Source: Roseibacillus ishigakijimensis (lineage in GTDB: Bacteria > Verrucomicrobiota > Verrucomicrobiia > Verrucomicrobiales > Akkermansiaceae). From it: a stretch of DNA of 64,000 nucleotides. The notes under the pieces are model-generated. The model had not been told where the DNA came from, made no database searches, and worked only from the letters and a program-made list of their open reading frames with translations. Shown here in pieces: positions 7,662 to 18,000 of this stretch. The stretch lies in the NCBI RefSeq assembly GCF_016595415.1, contig NZ_JAENIO010000004.1, forward strand, positions 62,001 through 126,000, read 5' to 3'. The position numbers were made by a program, and so were the translations under genes. Position 1 is the first letter of the stretch. Each line of letters begins with the position of its first letter.

Positions 7662-10600
7662 ATGAAAACCATGATCTTGACCCAACTCAGGCCCGCCCTC
7701 GTGCTCGGGCTTCTCTCCCTCCATACCTCCGCCGCCGACCTGAACTGGACGGGCGCGACCAGTAGCGACTGGGAAATCGCCGCCAACTGGGATAGCAATA
7801 CCCAACCCGCCGAGGGCGACGTCTTGCGCATCAACAGCGGCACCGTGACCTTCGACAGCGACCGGGAGGTGAACTACAACAGCGTCCTGCTGGATGGAGC
7901 GACCCTGACCTTTCAGGGCGGACTCTTCAAAGCCACCGCCCACCCGAACTGGCAAAACACGGTGGACGGCACCGCGAGCCAGGAGGGGGCCACCGTGCAC
8001 CTCAACCAGCTGCAGGTCGGCACGGGCAACGGCAAAACCGGCCTCTATCAAGTGACTGCGGGAGAATTGCTCATTGCGCGCGGCCTCTCGGGCTCGTCCA
8101 TTTTCCTTGGGGGCAACAAGGCCAATGACGATGGCGGCACCGGCACCTTCGAGATTTCCGGCGGAAGCCTCCTGACCCGGGGCGCGGTGCAACTGGGCTC
8201 GACCAATGGCAATGGAGCAGGCACCTTCGCCGTCCTCGGCTCACAGGCCAGCAGCATTGGAATCGGAGCCAACAATGAGGACAGCGACGGCGCCTGGAAC
8301 CAACTCCCCGGCTCCACCCTCCGCGTGGGCGTCGACTTCGGAGGCGTCACTCCCATCGTCATCCATGATGGCAGCGGCGACGAGAGCGGAACAGCGGCGG
8401 TTTTTGAGAATGGCACCCTCCTCGACGTTTCCTACTACGCGGGCGCTTCCGGCGGGGGCACCTGGACCGTGCTGGAGCTGGAGAATGGCGACATCGTCGA
8501 CAATGGCCTCGCCTTTGCCCCGGGAGTGGACACCAGCGTGTGGTCCTTTGCCATCGACAACTCCGGCAACAACGGCCTCCTCACCGTCACTTCCAACGAA
8601 CCAGTCAATCGCGATGTCTATTGGGATGGCTCGGAGAACTCGGACTGGGGCAACCCCGCCAACTGGACCAATAACTTCGGCGTCGCTGATGGCAAATATG
8701 TCCACATCGAGAGCGGCACCATCGATTACACCGAGGCCAATGGACTGAGCGCCAACTTGCGCGGCTTTCGCATGACCGGGGGCACCCTCAACCTCTCCGG
8801 CGGCGAGATCCAGGCTGCAGAACTCTCCTCCGCCTACAGCAATCTCGATGGCACCGTGAACCAAACCGGTGGCGAATTCGGGCTCAATGCCCTCGAAATC
8901 GGCCGCACGGTGGGCAACGACGCCCACTACAATCTCAGCAACGGAGAGCTGCGCATCGGCCGGGCTAGGAACGGCTACTCCCTCTTCCTCGGGGCCCACT
9001 CCAACTTCAGCGACGCCGGCGACGGCACCCTGACGATCTCGGGCGGCTCCTTCGCCACCCGCACCGGAATCAAGCTCGGCGATGCCACCCATGCCGGCCA
9101 GGGCACCTTCGCGGTTCTGGGCTCCACCGCAAGCGAGATCGCCATCGCGGGAGCCAATGACGACAGCGATGGCTTCTGGGAGCAGCATAGCGGCTCGGTC
9201 CTGCAGGTGGGCATCGACTTCGGCGGGGTGACTCCCATCCTCATCAAGGACAGTGCCGAAAACACCAGCGGCACCTCGGCCACTTTCGCCAACGGCGCCC
9301 TCCTCGACGTCGATTACCACAACCTCACCGAAGGCGGCGGCACCTGGACCGTGCTGGAAGTGGAAAATGGCGACATCATCGACCAGGGCCTGACCTTCGC
9401 TCCCGGAGTGGACACCAGCATCTGGTCCTTCACCATCGACAATTCCGGCCCCAATGGCCGCCTCCTCCTCACTGCCCAGGGCGACCCCCTCGGCCATGCC
9501 CTGACCATTGGCAACACGCCCCAGCAAAAGATGCGCTACGGCATGGACTATGAGCGCCTCTGGTATTGGACCGGCGGGCTCAATGGCTCCGAGCGGGACC
9601 AGATCGCCCGCTGGACCACCGTGGATGCGGACGTGGACTTCATCCGCGTGGCGGTCAATGGGGGCTACGAACTCACCGAAGGCAGCTACAACTACAGCGC
9701 CTACGGGAACAAAATCCTCCCCCTCATGCGCGAAATGCAGGAGGCCAACCCCCAGCTCAAGTTCTTTGCCTCTCCCCGCCCCCAAAACGAAGCGGAAAGC
9801 GGAGTCGCCTGGCAACCCTACCCCCGTTGGATCACCGGAGCCACTGGCAACAACAGCAACTTCGACTTTGACTGGCAAAAGTGCGCGGAATACCTCGTGC
9901 GCTACCTCCTGCTCATGAAAAACGAGGGCTTCCAAATCAGCTTCCTCGATATCACCAACGAGTGGCAGAGCAACGTGGGCGGCGGCCGCCTCACCCAGGA
10001 CGACATGGACAACATCCATGAATACCTGAACGTGACCTACTTTGAGAATCCTTGGAACTACTCGGAAGTGGAGCCCGACCTCTTCCTCGCGCCGGAGGAC
10101 ATCCCCCTCATCGTCGCGCCCTCCTCCTGGAACTATTCCCAAGGGCGAAGCTGGATCAGCAATCTCGACAGTGGAGACAAAGAAGCCATCGCCATCGCCG
10201 CCTCCCACAACACCGACCGCACCGGCGACGCTCAATCCTTCGCCGCCACTGCTCGCGCCGAACTGGGTGACGATGTCGAAATCTGGAACACCGAGGTCCA
10301 CGGCTGGAAGAGCACTTCCAACGAGAACGAGACCACGTCCTTCTACTACTACCTCGAAGCGGTCCGGGCTGGCTTTGGCGGTCTCAATGGCTGGCTCGCC
10401 ATCGGAACCACCAATCAGGGCCACTCCTACATCCTGAACCCCAGTGGCACTCCCCAACGCAATGTGAAGTATCACATTTTCCAGAAGCTCAGCTCGACCT
10501 CCAACTACGGTCACGCCCTCGACATTCTGGAAGAACCCGATCTCTTCACCGCCCCGCTGGGCTCCAATGATGACGACATCCCGCGCAATGTCGCGGCCTT

Positions 10601-11810
10601 CATCAAGGGCAACCTGATGACAGTCTGGATCGTGAACGAGAACGCGGCCTCCGTGCCCCTCATCATCACGCCCTCCGGCCGCACCATCGAGGGCTCCTCG
10701 GTGCGCCGCACCCACTGGATCGACCCCGCCGAGGTGGAAGGCTTTGTCAGCTACGAGGCCGTCACCTCCGGCACCTCCTTCGCCTCCACCATCCCCGGCG
10801 AATCGGTTTGCTGCTTTGAAATCCTGCTTGATGGCGAGGACTTCGCCCCCCGGCGCTTCGAAGCCGAAGACTACTCCCACCAATGGGGGACCGGCACCGA
10901 AACCGCGAGCGATGTCGATGGAGGGGAAAACATCTGCCACACCAACCACGGCGACTTCCTCCGCTTCGGCAGTGTCGCGCTCGCTACCAATGCCACCGTG
11001 AGCTTCCGCGCCGCTCGTCCCAATGGCGGCCTCCCGGCCCTCATCCGCGTGCGCGAAGGCAGCGCCGAAGGCCCCGTCCTCGGGGAAGTGGCCGTGCCCG
11101 AGACCGGAGGCTGGCAGAACTACGAGACCCTGACCACCACCCTCAGCGTCCCGGCCGGCATCTACAACCTCTACCTCGAATTCGCCGAGGAAGCCGCCGA
11201 CCCCGCAGGCGGTTACCTGATGAACCTCAACTGGTTTTCGGTCAACGAGGACACCACCGTGCTCCTCCCCGTCACCGGCCTCACCGCCAGCGCAACGGGC
11301 AGCGAGCAAATCGACTTGAACTGGGAAGCCACCGAGGGAGCCGGAAGCTACACCGTCAAGCGCGCGACGGCGAGCGAAGGCCCCTTCCTCCCCGTGGCCG
11401 AAGGGCTTCTCTCCCCCGGCTACGCCGATAGCGGGCTTTCACCCGAAACCACCTATTACTACGTTGTGAGCGCGACCTTTGCGGGCGAGGCCGGACCGGA
11501 CTCGGCCATTGCTAGCGCCACCACCGAGGCCGAGGCCGTGATTATCGACCCCGCCAAAGTGGTCATCGCCAACCTCACTCTCGGGCTCGATGGCACCCAG
11601 GCGGAGCAACTTAGCTTCACGGTGGAGGAGTCGCAACAAGGAGTGAATTACCAGGTCTACGGCAGCGACACCATGGAGGCCAATGACTGGGAAGCGGTAG
11701 GACCCGTCTTCGCCGGAAATGGAGGTCTCCTCGAAATCGAAGTGCTCTTCAACTACTCGGCCACCACGAACGCGAAGCACTTCTTCCGCCTCCAAGCCAC
11801 CGTCGAGTAA
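7662..11810 (+). CDS. Large secreted GH30-like glycosidase with solenoid, CBM6-like and Fn3 domains
   Basis: About 1,382 residues starting at MKTMILTQLRPAL, a signal peptide; a slightly earlier in-frame start is less convincing. Residues about 25-320 and 322-610 are two copies of one beta-rich passenger-like unit (both contain GTFAVLGS, SGTWTVLE-type and FAPGVDTS strings). Residues about 620-1030 resemble clan GH-A family 30 glycosidases: acid/base Glu767 in DITNEWQ and nucleophile Glu878 in WNTEVHGW. Then come a CBM6-like module (FEAEDYS, about 1065-1200), a fibronectin type III domain (about 1203-1290) and a C-terminal beta-rich tail ending KHFFRLQATVE. It is probably surface-exposed or secreted and cleaves a polysaccharide; the exact substrate cannot be told. 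Fold assignments for the solenoid and tail are inference. Confidence 0.85.
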   Translation: MKTMILTQLRPALVLGLLSLHTSAADLNWTGATSSDWEIAANWDSNTQPAEGDVLRINSGTVTFDSDREVNYNSVLLDGATLTFQGGLFKATAHPNWQNTVDGTASQEGATVHLNQLQVGTGNGKTGLYQVTAGELLIARGLSGSSIFLGGNKANDDGGTGTFEISGGSLLTRGAVQLGSTNGNGAGTFAVLGSQASSIGIGANNEDSDGAWNQLPGSTLRVGVDFGGVTPIVIHDGSGDESGTAAVFENGTLLDVSYYAGASGGGTWTVLELENGDIVDNGLAFAPGVDTSVWSFAIDNSGNNGLLTVTSNEPVNRDVYWDGSENSDWGNPANWTNNFGVADGKYVHIESGTIDYTEANGLSANLRGFRMTGGTLNLSGGEIQAAELSSAYSNLDGTVNQTGGEFGLNALEIGRTVGNDAHYNLSNGELRIGRARNGYSLFLGAHSNFSDAGDGTLTISGGSFATRTGIKLGDATHAGQGTFAVLGSTASEIAIAGANDDSDGFWEQHSGSVLQVGIDFGGVTPILIKDSAENTSGTSATFANGALLDVDYHNLTEGGGTWTVLEVENGDIIDQGLTFAPGVDTSIWSFTIDNSGPNGRLLLTAQGDPLGHALTIGNTPQQKMRYGMDYERLWYWTGGLNGSERDQIARWTTVDADVDFIRVAVNGGYELTEGSYNYSAYGNKILPLMREMQEANPQLKFFASPRPQNEAESGVAWQPYPRWITGATGNNSNFDFDWQKCAEYLVRYLLLMKNEGFQISFLDITNEWQSNVGGGRLTQDDMDNIHEYLNVTYFENPWNYSEVEPDLFLAPEDIPLIVAPSSWNYSQGRSWISNLDSGDKEAIAIAASHNTDRTGDAQSFAATARAELGDDVEIWNTEVHGWKSTSNENETTSFYYYLEAVRAGFGGLNGWLAIGTTNQGHSYILNPSGTPQRNVKYHIFQKLSSTSNYGHALDILEEPDLFTAPLGSNDDDIPRNVAAFIKGNLMTVWIVNENAASVPLIITPSGRTIEGSSVRRTHWIDPAEVEGFVSYEAVTSGTSFASTIPGESVCCFEILLDGEDFAPRRFEAEDYSHQWGTGTETASDVDGGENICHTNHGDFLRFGSVALATNATVSFRAARPNGGLPALIRVREGSAEGPVLGEVAVPETGGWQNYETLTTTLSVPAGIYNLYLEFAEEAADPAGGYLMNLNWFSVNEDTTVLLPVTGLTASATGSEQIDLNWEATEGAGSYTVKRATASEGPFLPVAEGLLSPGYADSGLSPETTYYYVVSATFAGEAGPDSAIASATTEAEAVIIDPAKVVIANLTLGLDGTQAEQLSFTVEESQQGVNYQVYGSDTMEANDWEAVGPVFAGNGGLLEIEVLFNYSATTNAKHFFRLQATVE

Positions 11811-11841
11811 AAGCGACTCGCTCCCAGCATTCTTAAACGAC

Positions 11842-11870
11842 AAGCGGGACCAGCCGGTCCCGCTTTTTTT
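11842..11870 (+). terminator. Intrinsic terminator after the GH30-like gene
   Basis: A perfect hairpin with arms GCGGGACC and GGTCCCGC, followed by a T run, about 30 bases after the stop codon. The rest of the 316-base gap before trxB holds no gene that I can support, only a short heptamer repeat. Confidence 0.9.
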
Positions 11871-12028
11871 GTGCCAACCTCCCCCCTGTCATCCAAGCCC
11901 TCAGTCGCCTCCCGAGCAGAAGGCAAAGGGCTTTCACCCCCATCCCATTTTACGATCCTCCGCGCAATCTCGTGGTGCCAAGTAGTTCCCTGGTCAGCTT
12001 CCGTATCTGCACCACTTAAGATCCGCAC

Positions 12029-12051
12029 TCTGAACTCTGAACTCTGAACTC
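12029..12051. repeat. Heptamer direct repeat (TCTGAAC x3)
   Basis: Three consecutive copies of TCTGAAC plus a partial fourth, about 75 bases upstream of the trxB start. It could be a short slippage tract; nothing indicates a function. Confidence 0.8.
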
Positions 12052-12126
12052 AATAATCCCGATTCCCGCTTGGCGGAGAGAAAAATGGGCATAAAGTCCT
12101 GCCCCACACCTCTCATTCGCAAATTT

Positions 12127-13062
12127 ATGGAAAACGTTCTCATCATCGGAACCGGCTCAGCCGGTTGGACCGCCGCTCTCTACACCAGTCGCGCCAACCT
12201 TGAGCCCCGCGTCCTCGCCGGCGAGCAGCCCGGCGGACTGCTCACCACCACCTCGGAGGTGGAAAACTTCCCCGGCTTCCCCGACGGCATCGACGGCTAC
12301 GAGCTCATGAACCGCATGCAGCAGCAGGCCGAGAAGTTCGGAGCCCGCACCGAATACAAAGTCGCGGAGTCCATCGCCAAGACCGAAGCCGGTCACTTCG
12401 AAGTCAAAATCAAAGGCAGCGACGAGGTCATCGAGTCGAAGACCGTGATCATCGCCACCGGAGCCTCTCCCCGTCTCCTCGGCATCGAAGGCGAACAAGA
12501 ACTTTACGGCAAAGCCGGGGTGACCACCTGCGCCACCTGCGACGGCGCCTTCTACCGCGACATGCCGGTCGTGGTCGTCGGAGGCGGCGACTCGGCGGCC
12601 GAGGAAGCTCTTTTCCTCACCCGCTTTGCCTCCAAGGTCTACCTCGTCCACCGTCGCGACGAGCTGCGCGCTTCCAAAATCATGGCCGACCGCGCGCTGG
12701 AGCATGAAAAAATCGAGATGGTCTGGGACAGCGCCCTCACCGCCTACATCCCGGGTGAAAACAACAAATTGGCCGGAGTGAAGGTGAAAAACCTCAAGAG
12801 CGGCGAAGAAAGCGAACTCGACGTGCGCGGAGCCTTCATCGCCATCGGTCACGTGCCTAACAGCCAGTTCGCCGGCGACCTCGTGGACCGCAACGAGGCA
12901 GGCTACATCGTGACTCAGGGCGAGCGCACCGCGACCAAAACTCCCGGTCTCTTCTCGGCCGGTGACGTGATGGACGACTACTACCGCCAGGCCATCACCG
13001 CCGCTGGCGAAGGCTGTAAGGCCGCCATCGAGGCCGAGCGCTACCTCGCCGACGCGGAGTAA
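12127..13062 (+). CDS. trxB: Thioredoxin reductase
   Basis: An FAD/NADPH enzyme that reduces thioredoxin. The 311-residue frame has the FAD-binding [17 protein letters not shown] at the N-terminus, the redox-active Cys pair CATC at 135-138, the NADPH-binding [13 protein letters not shown] near 155 and the VHRRDELRA motif, and ends with the second FAD motif ([13 protein letters not shown]). I start at the ATG at 12127 because conserved sequence begins immediately; earlier in-frame codons encode unrelated residues. It is probably cytoplasmic and may supply electrons for the thioredoxin-fold proteins elsewhere in the window. A terminator follows. Confidence 0.95.
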   Translation: MENVLIIGTGSAGWTAALYTSRANLEPRVLAGEQPGGLLTTTSEVENFPGFPDGIDGYELMNRMQQQAEKFGARTEYKVAESIAKTEAGHFEVKIKGSDEVIESKTVIIATGASPRLLGIEGEQELYGKAGVTTCATCDGAFYRDMPVVVVGGGDSAAEEALFLTRFASKVYLVHRRDELRASKIMADRALEHEKIEMVWDSALTAYIPGENNKLAGVKVKNLKSGEESELDVRGAFIAIGHVPNSQFAGDLVDRNEAGYIVTQGERTATKTPGLFSAGDVMDDYYRQAITAAGEGCKAAIEAERYLADAE

Positions 13063-13087
13063 AACCAACTCCTGCTCTCATCTTTCC

Positions 13088-13120
13088 AAAAAGGCGGTCC
13101 GCAAGGGCTGCCTTTTTTTT
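13088..13120 (+). terminator. Intrinsic terminator after trxB
   Basis: An 8-bp stem with two G-U pairs closes a GCAA tetraloop (GGCGGTCC-GCAA-GGGCTGCC), flanked by an A run and eight T. Confidence 0.85.
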
Positions 13121-13216
13121 CGCCAAGTTCCCCCCGTCTCCTCCCAAAAACCCCGCAAAAAAAATCCTGTCTCATCCTGTCAACCCTGTCCGAAATCCAC
13201 CCTGCCTAAAAAAGAA

Positions 13217-13242
13217 ACGCGATCCCCTCCCCGAAATCGCGT
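13217..13242. other. Inverted repeat just upstream of the YicC-family start
   Basis: ACGCGAT and ATCGCGT form a 7-bp inverted repeat with a 12-base spacer, ending 12 bases before the ATG at 13255. It could be an operator or a leader hairpin; no test is possible from sequence alone. Confidence 0.45.
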
Positions 13243-13254
13243 AAACCTCCCCCC

Positions 13255-14127
13255 ATGCAATCGATGACCGGCTTTGGCCGAGGAGAAAAAACGACCGCGC
13301 TCTTTCACGCCGAGGTGGAAGTAGCCTCCGTCAACCGCAAACAGGCCGAAGTCGCCCTGAGCCTGCCCCGGGGACTCGGCGAACTGGAGCCCACCCTGCG
13401 CAAGATCGCTCTCACTGCCATCTCGCGCGGCCGTATCAACGTCACGGTCAAGCTCACCGCCGTAGACGAGAGCGCCTCCAACCTGCAGATCGACTTGGGC
13501 AAAGCAAAGGCCCTGCAGCACGCCTTCAACAAGCTCGGTGAAGAATTGGGACAAGACTTTACCCTCACCCCCCAGGATTTTCTCCGCTTGCCCGACCAAT
13601 TTCTCATCGAGAGCGGCTACCAAGCCGAAGACGTGCTGCCCGCCGTGCAACCGGCCTTGGAAAAAGCTTTGGCCGAACTCCTCACCATGCGTGGGCAGGA
13701 AGGCCAGGCCCTGCAGACCGACCTCGCCACCCGCTTGGCCACCCTCGAACAGCTCACCCAAGAAGTGAGCGAGCTCGCCCCCACCGTGCCCGCCCGCCAG
13801 CGCGAACTCCTCCTGCAGCGCCTCAACGAGGCCGGGCTGGAGCTCGATCCCGGCGATGAGCGCGTGCTCAAGGAAATCGCCCTCTTCTGCGACCGCTGCG
13901 ATATTTCGGAGGAACTGACCCGGCTCGCGGCCCACTTCACCCGCTTCCGCGAGTTCCTCACCGCCACCGAACCGGTGGGACGGCCCCTCGATTTTCTCTG
14001 CCAAGAGCTCAACCGCGAGTTCAACACCATCGGCTCCAAAGCCAACAACTCCGCCATCGCCCACCGCATTGTGACCTCAAAAACAGAACTCGAAAAAATC
14101 CGCGAGCAGGTGCAAAATGTGGAGTAA
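13255..14127 (+). CDS. yicC: YicC/YloC-family endoribonuclease
   Basis: A 290-residue protein starting with the family hallmark MQSMTGFGRGE and ending with the conserved FLCQELNREFNTIGSKANN...ELEKIREQVQNVE. The family is associated with RNA cleavage and small-RNA turnover in enterics and with stationary-phase phenotypes; the exact role here is unknown. No signal peptide, so cytoplasmic. The amidase lipoprotein gene starts 7 bases downstream, so the two are likely co-transcribed, although their functions have no obvious link. Confidence 0.93.
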   Translation: MQSMTGFGRGEKTTALFHAEVEVASVNRKQAEVALSLPRGLGELEPTLRKIALTAISRGRINVTVKLTAVDESASNLQIDLGKAKALQHAFNKLGEELGQDFTLTPQDFLRLPDQFLIESGYQAEDVLPAVQPALEKALAELLTMRGQEGQALQTDLATRLATLEQLTQEVSELAPTVPARQRELLLQRLNEAGLELDPGDERVLKEIALFCDRCDISEELTRLAAHFTRFREFLTATEPVGRPLDFLCQELNREFNTIGSKANNSAIAHRIVTSKTELEKIREQVQNVE

Positions 14128-14134
14128 CTCCCCA

Positions 14135-14776
14135 ATGAAAAGACTCCTTTTTCTCGCCCTTCCCCTACTCTTGGCCACCTGCACCCCCTCCGGCCCCGGC
14201 TCGAGCCGGAGCAGCCACTCCGCACCGGAAGGGGTGAACGTCTCCCTCATGATTCCCGCCGGGCAATACGGTCGCCATCAGATGCGCCCCATGGACCCGC
14301 GCTACATCACCGTGCACACCACCCAGAGCTATGGCCGCGGAGCAGGAGCGCGCACCCATGCCCAGATTCTCCGCCGCGGTGGGCTCAAGTCCACCCACAA
14401 TTCCCTCGGCTACCTCACCTGGCACTTCTCGGTGGACAGCGAAAGCATCTACCAGAGCCTGCCCACCAATGAACAAGGCCAACACGCGGACTACGAGGGA
14501 TCGGGTAACAAATACTCCATCGGCATCGAAATGTGCGAGAATCGCGACGGCAGCTTCGCCGCCACCAAAGCACGCACCGCCAAGCTCATTGCCCAGCTCA
14601 TGAAGCAGCACGACATCCCCCTCTCCCGCGTGGTGGGTCACTGCGAATGGGAACGGGTGCGCTACTCCGACGGCAAGAACCTCGGCTACAAAAATTGCCC
14701 CAAACCCCTTCTCGACAACGGCAAATACGGACCCAAATGGCAAGCCTTCAAGCGCCAAATCCAATCCTACCTGTAA
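14135..14776 (+). CDS. N-acetylmuramoyl-L-alanine amidase lipoprotein (Amidase_2)
   Basis: The 213-residue product starts with a lipoprotein signal, MKRLLFLALPLLLATC, with Cys16 as the likely lipidated residue (Thr at -1 is less typical). The mature part matches the zinc Amidase_2 fold: VHTT near residue 50, YLTWHFSVD, and GHCEWER...GYKNCPKPLL near the C-terminus, with metal-binding His and Cys in the expected places. Such enzymes cut the amide between MurNAc and the peptide during wall recycling, like AmiD. GGAG lies about 10 bases before the chosen ATG; an earlier start at 14117 lacks this and would bury the signal peptide. Confidence 0.88.
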   Translation: MKRLLFLALPLLLATCTPSGPGSSRSSHSAPEGVNVSLMIPAGQYGRHQMRPMDPRYITVHTTQSYGRGAGARTHAQILRRGGLKSTHNSLGYLTWHFSVDSESIYQSLPTNEQGQHADYEGSGNKYSIGIEMCENRDGSFAATKARTAKLIAQLMKQHDIPLSRVVGHCEWERVRYSDGKNLGYKNCPKPLLDNGKYGPKWQAFKRQIQSYL

Positions 14777-14788
14777 GGATCGCCCGCC

Positions 14789-14916
14789 CGTAGCGCCAGC
14801 GCCTCGTCGGCCCCAGAAGAATCGACCTCACCAGTCAACCCCCGGATGTCTCGGCGAGACCATCCCTACCGGAAGGGAAAATTCGCGTCCGTAGCGCCGA
14901 CGCCTCGTCGGCCCCA
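14789..14916. repeat. Pair of dispersed 27-bp repeats
   Basis: Two near-identical 27-bp copies at 14789-14815 and 14890-14916, differing only by a swap of AG to GA inside CGCCAGCGCC versus CGCCGACGCC, both with CCTCGTCGGCCCCA. They lie in the 260-base gap between the amidase gene and the FG-GAP gene. The sequence looks like a short dispersed intergenic repeat. No other gene is visible in the gap. Confidence 0.85.
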
Positions 14917-15037
14917 CCTTTTCCGTCAGTCCCCAATCTCTCAACAGGGTCCTCAACCATCCCCAAAATCCCTCCCCCAGCGTAAGCCCCCGCACTCGCT
15001 CTTTTTTTGTTTCCCTCCCCTTATCTTTTGATGAGAA

Positions 15038-18000
15038 ATGGTCGCCGTGCGCATTTACCCCCTCATTCTCAGCCTTCTCCCCACTCTTCAGGCCCAATTT
15101 CACTTGGAGCGCCCCATCGACTTGGTGGAAGGTTTTTCGGCGGATCAAATCCTCTATACCCCTTGGTTTTCCGGGAGCTCGGACTACGCCACCGTCATTT
15201 GCGATCGAGACCGCCGCCAGGTTTTTCTGCGATACTATCACAACAGTCGCAACCAGCTCCGCAACTTGGAAACTCTCGAATCCGATGTGTGCGGCCTCGC
15301 GATGGGCGATGTCGACGGCGATGGAAAAAGAGACCTGATCATCCAAGACGGCGACCAACTCCTCTGGTGGAAGAAGGGCGAAGAGGGCGAATACGATACG
15401 GATACCTTCACGCGCCAAGGCGTTCTCACCACTCTTCCCCGGGGCGACGCCTTACTCACCCACTTCGAGCTTGATCACCGCCTGGCCAGTCCCACGGGGG
15501 TGGAGGTGGTGGAGGATCGGGCCCTGGATTTCGATGGCAACGGCTTGGCCGACCTGCTCTTCCTTCCTCCTCGCCATCCTCAAAACATCCAGGGCTACAA
15601 TGGAGAATATCGCGATCCACCTCTACTCCTGCTCCAAGACTCGGCGGGCCAGTTTGAGACTCTTTCCCTCTCCTTTCCCGACATCACTGCCGAAGAGGAC
15701 TTCAATGGCTACCACTTGCTCAAGTTCTCCCCCACGGCAGAGGGAAAGGATGGCATGGTGGTCAGACACCTGAACACCTTTTCCTATTTTTTGCATAGCC
15801 TCGCCGAGGACCGTAGCTCGTGGACCCAACAGAGTTTCCCCCAGGGCTATGCCAGCAATCGTTATCCCATCGATCTCAACGGAGACGGGACGGAAGAACA
15901 TTTGGAACTCGTCATAGATCACAGAAGTCAGCCCCAACGGCCCAGGCTCATCTGCACCCACCTGCAGGAGGACGGAAGCTTGGTGCCTCTCTGGACCGTC
16001 TTTTTCTCTGAGGAATCCCTTCCGTTTGAGACCACTGAGGAGGTGTCCGGTTTTACCTGTGGCAACCTCGACGAAGATTCTCACCACGAAATTCTCATCA
16101 ACATTCCCTTTCTCTCCCAAAGCTTCGCCATTGATTTCCCAAACGATAATCTCGCTGAGCCAAGTCTCCACCCGCTGGCCTCCTTCTCCGGCCCAACTGG
16201 CAAACAAGGTCCTGCCAACTACTCGGGCTCTCTCATCGGCTTGCTAAAGACCTCGGACACCGACAGCCAAACCTTGCTCTACGAAGCTAGCCGCCAGGGA
16301 AATGACTTTCCCTTCCTTCCCTTCTTCTCTGGCGAGAGCCACTCCGGCGCGGCGAAAATTGTTCACACCGCCCGCACAACCTGGCGCGGAAATCCTCCTT
16401 TTACCTATGCCTACCCGGGCTCACCGATCGCGACCACCTTTCACCCGCGTCGCTTCCTTTTGGTGGATCAAACAGGCGACGGCCACCGGGACCTGGTCGT
16501 GCTCAACGGGGACGAAAATGCCCGAATCCAAACTTATGGAGGCGGAGAGCATCAGGGGGCTCGCCTGACCGAACTCGACCGGAGCAGCTCCCCTGGCCGG
16601 GGACGCACGCTGTTGGCCCCACAACACAGCACCCGCACCCCCACCCCCATTCGGATCCATTCAGAGGAAGAGAATGATCAAGCAGGCATTCACCATCACC
16701 ACAGTCACTACGACGAATGGCTGGAACCCTATTTCCTCGCGTGGGGCGAAGCCACCTATCCCTCTCCGCATTGGGAGGATTTCATCAAAGACAACTTTTC
16801 CACCGCGACCAAATCCACCGGCCCCGTCCCCTCTCACCTCTTGGCCTTTGAAGACTTTGATGGCGATGGCACCCCCGACCCCATCACGATCAACTCCTCC
16901 TCGGGAATGATCGAATGCCTCTTCACCTTTCGCTTGGATCAAGTCTCGAGCCAACTGGGACTCGCCCCCATCATTTGGAACAGGCATCTGTGGAGCAACG
17001 ACTTTCAGCCAACCTGGCCTGACTCCCGCCACTATCTGGTGGCTGATCCCGATCAGGATGGCGACCTCGACCTCTTCGCCGCTGTCTCCACACCACTTCT
17101 CAAGCCGGCACTCTTTCGCAACGACGGCGAGGGGAATTTTACTAGGGAGGAACTGGCCGGTCCCTCTTCCCTTCTCGCTGAGTTGAAAACGGGCAACATG
17201 GATGGCAACGGCATCCCCGATCTCGTTCTTTTCCAGCCCACGAAAGATTCATTGGGAAATCCCGGCTCCGGGCTGGTGACGGTCCTCCTCGACTGGGGAC
17301 GGGAGGAATTCCAGATTCCCATCAATCAGCATCAGTCCGAACGCGACTATTTCCCCAGTGGCTATTCCGAAGGAGCGATGGGAGTTGGAGACCTCGACGG
17401 AGACGGCTTGGACGATCTGATTCTAAACAATGGACGAGGCAGTGATGCCTTCGGAAATCCGGTCCCAGCGCAGATCTTCGTGCTCACCCAAACCGCCCCC
17501 CAGGAGTTCCGGCTTTGGTCCGAGCTGGACATTCCCGGTCTCGCCGACTGCAACCAAATCGAAATCCACGATTACGATGGGGACGATCGCAACGATGTTC
17601 TTCTCTCCTCAGAGGTCGACGGCCGCTTGATTTGGCTCAAAAACTCACCCCTCCCAAACTACTCCAGCTACGAAGAGTGGGCGGCCACTCGACAGTTACC
17701 AGCGAACTCCGCGGCGGACAATGCTGATGGGGACCAGCTGAGCAACTTCGAAGAATGGGTCCACGGCACCGACCCCCACGTTTCGGACCGAGAAAACTTC
17801 CCCAGCCGTCAAGAGAGACATCAACCCGGACAGGCCTCGCACCTTCACTTTTCCCTCGACTACTCCCCCCCACTCGCTTGGTCCTTTGCCCTCCCGGCAG
17901 CCTTGCACGAGGACTATGAAGTGATCTTGGAGAAAAGCGTCGACCTGCAAAATTGGCACCGCATCAGTGGCGAACCCGTCATCGATCCTTACAACAAGGG

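Noticed and set aside
8241-11309. 1,022-codon minus-strand open frame under the glycosidase gene
   Set aside because: High-GC antisense artefact: the plus-strand gene has signal peptide, catalytic and binding motifs; the antisense product has none.
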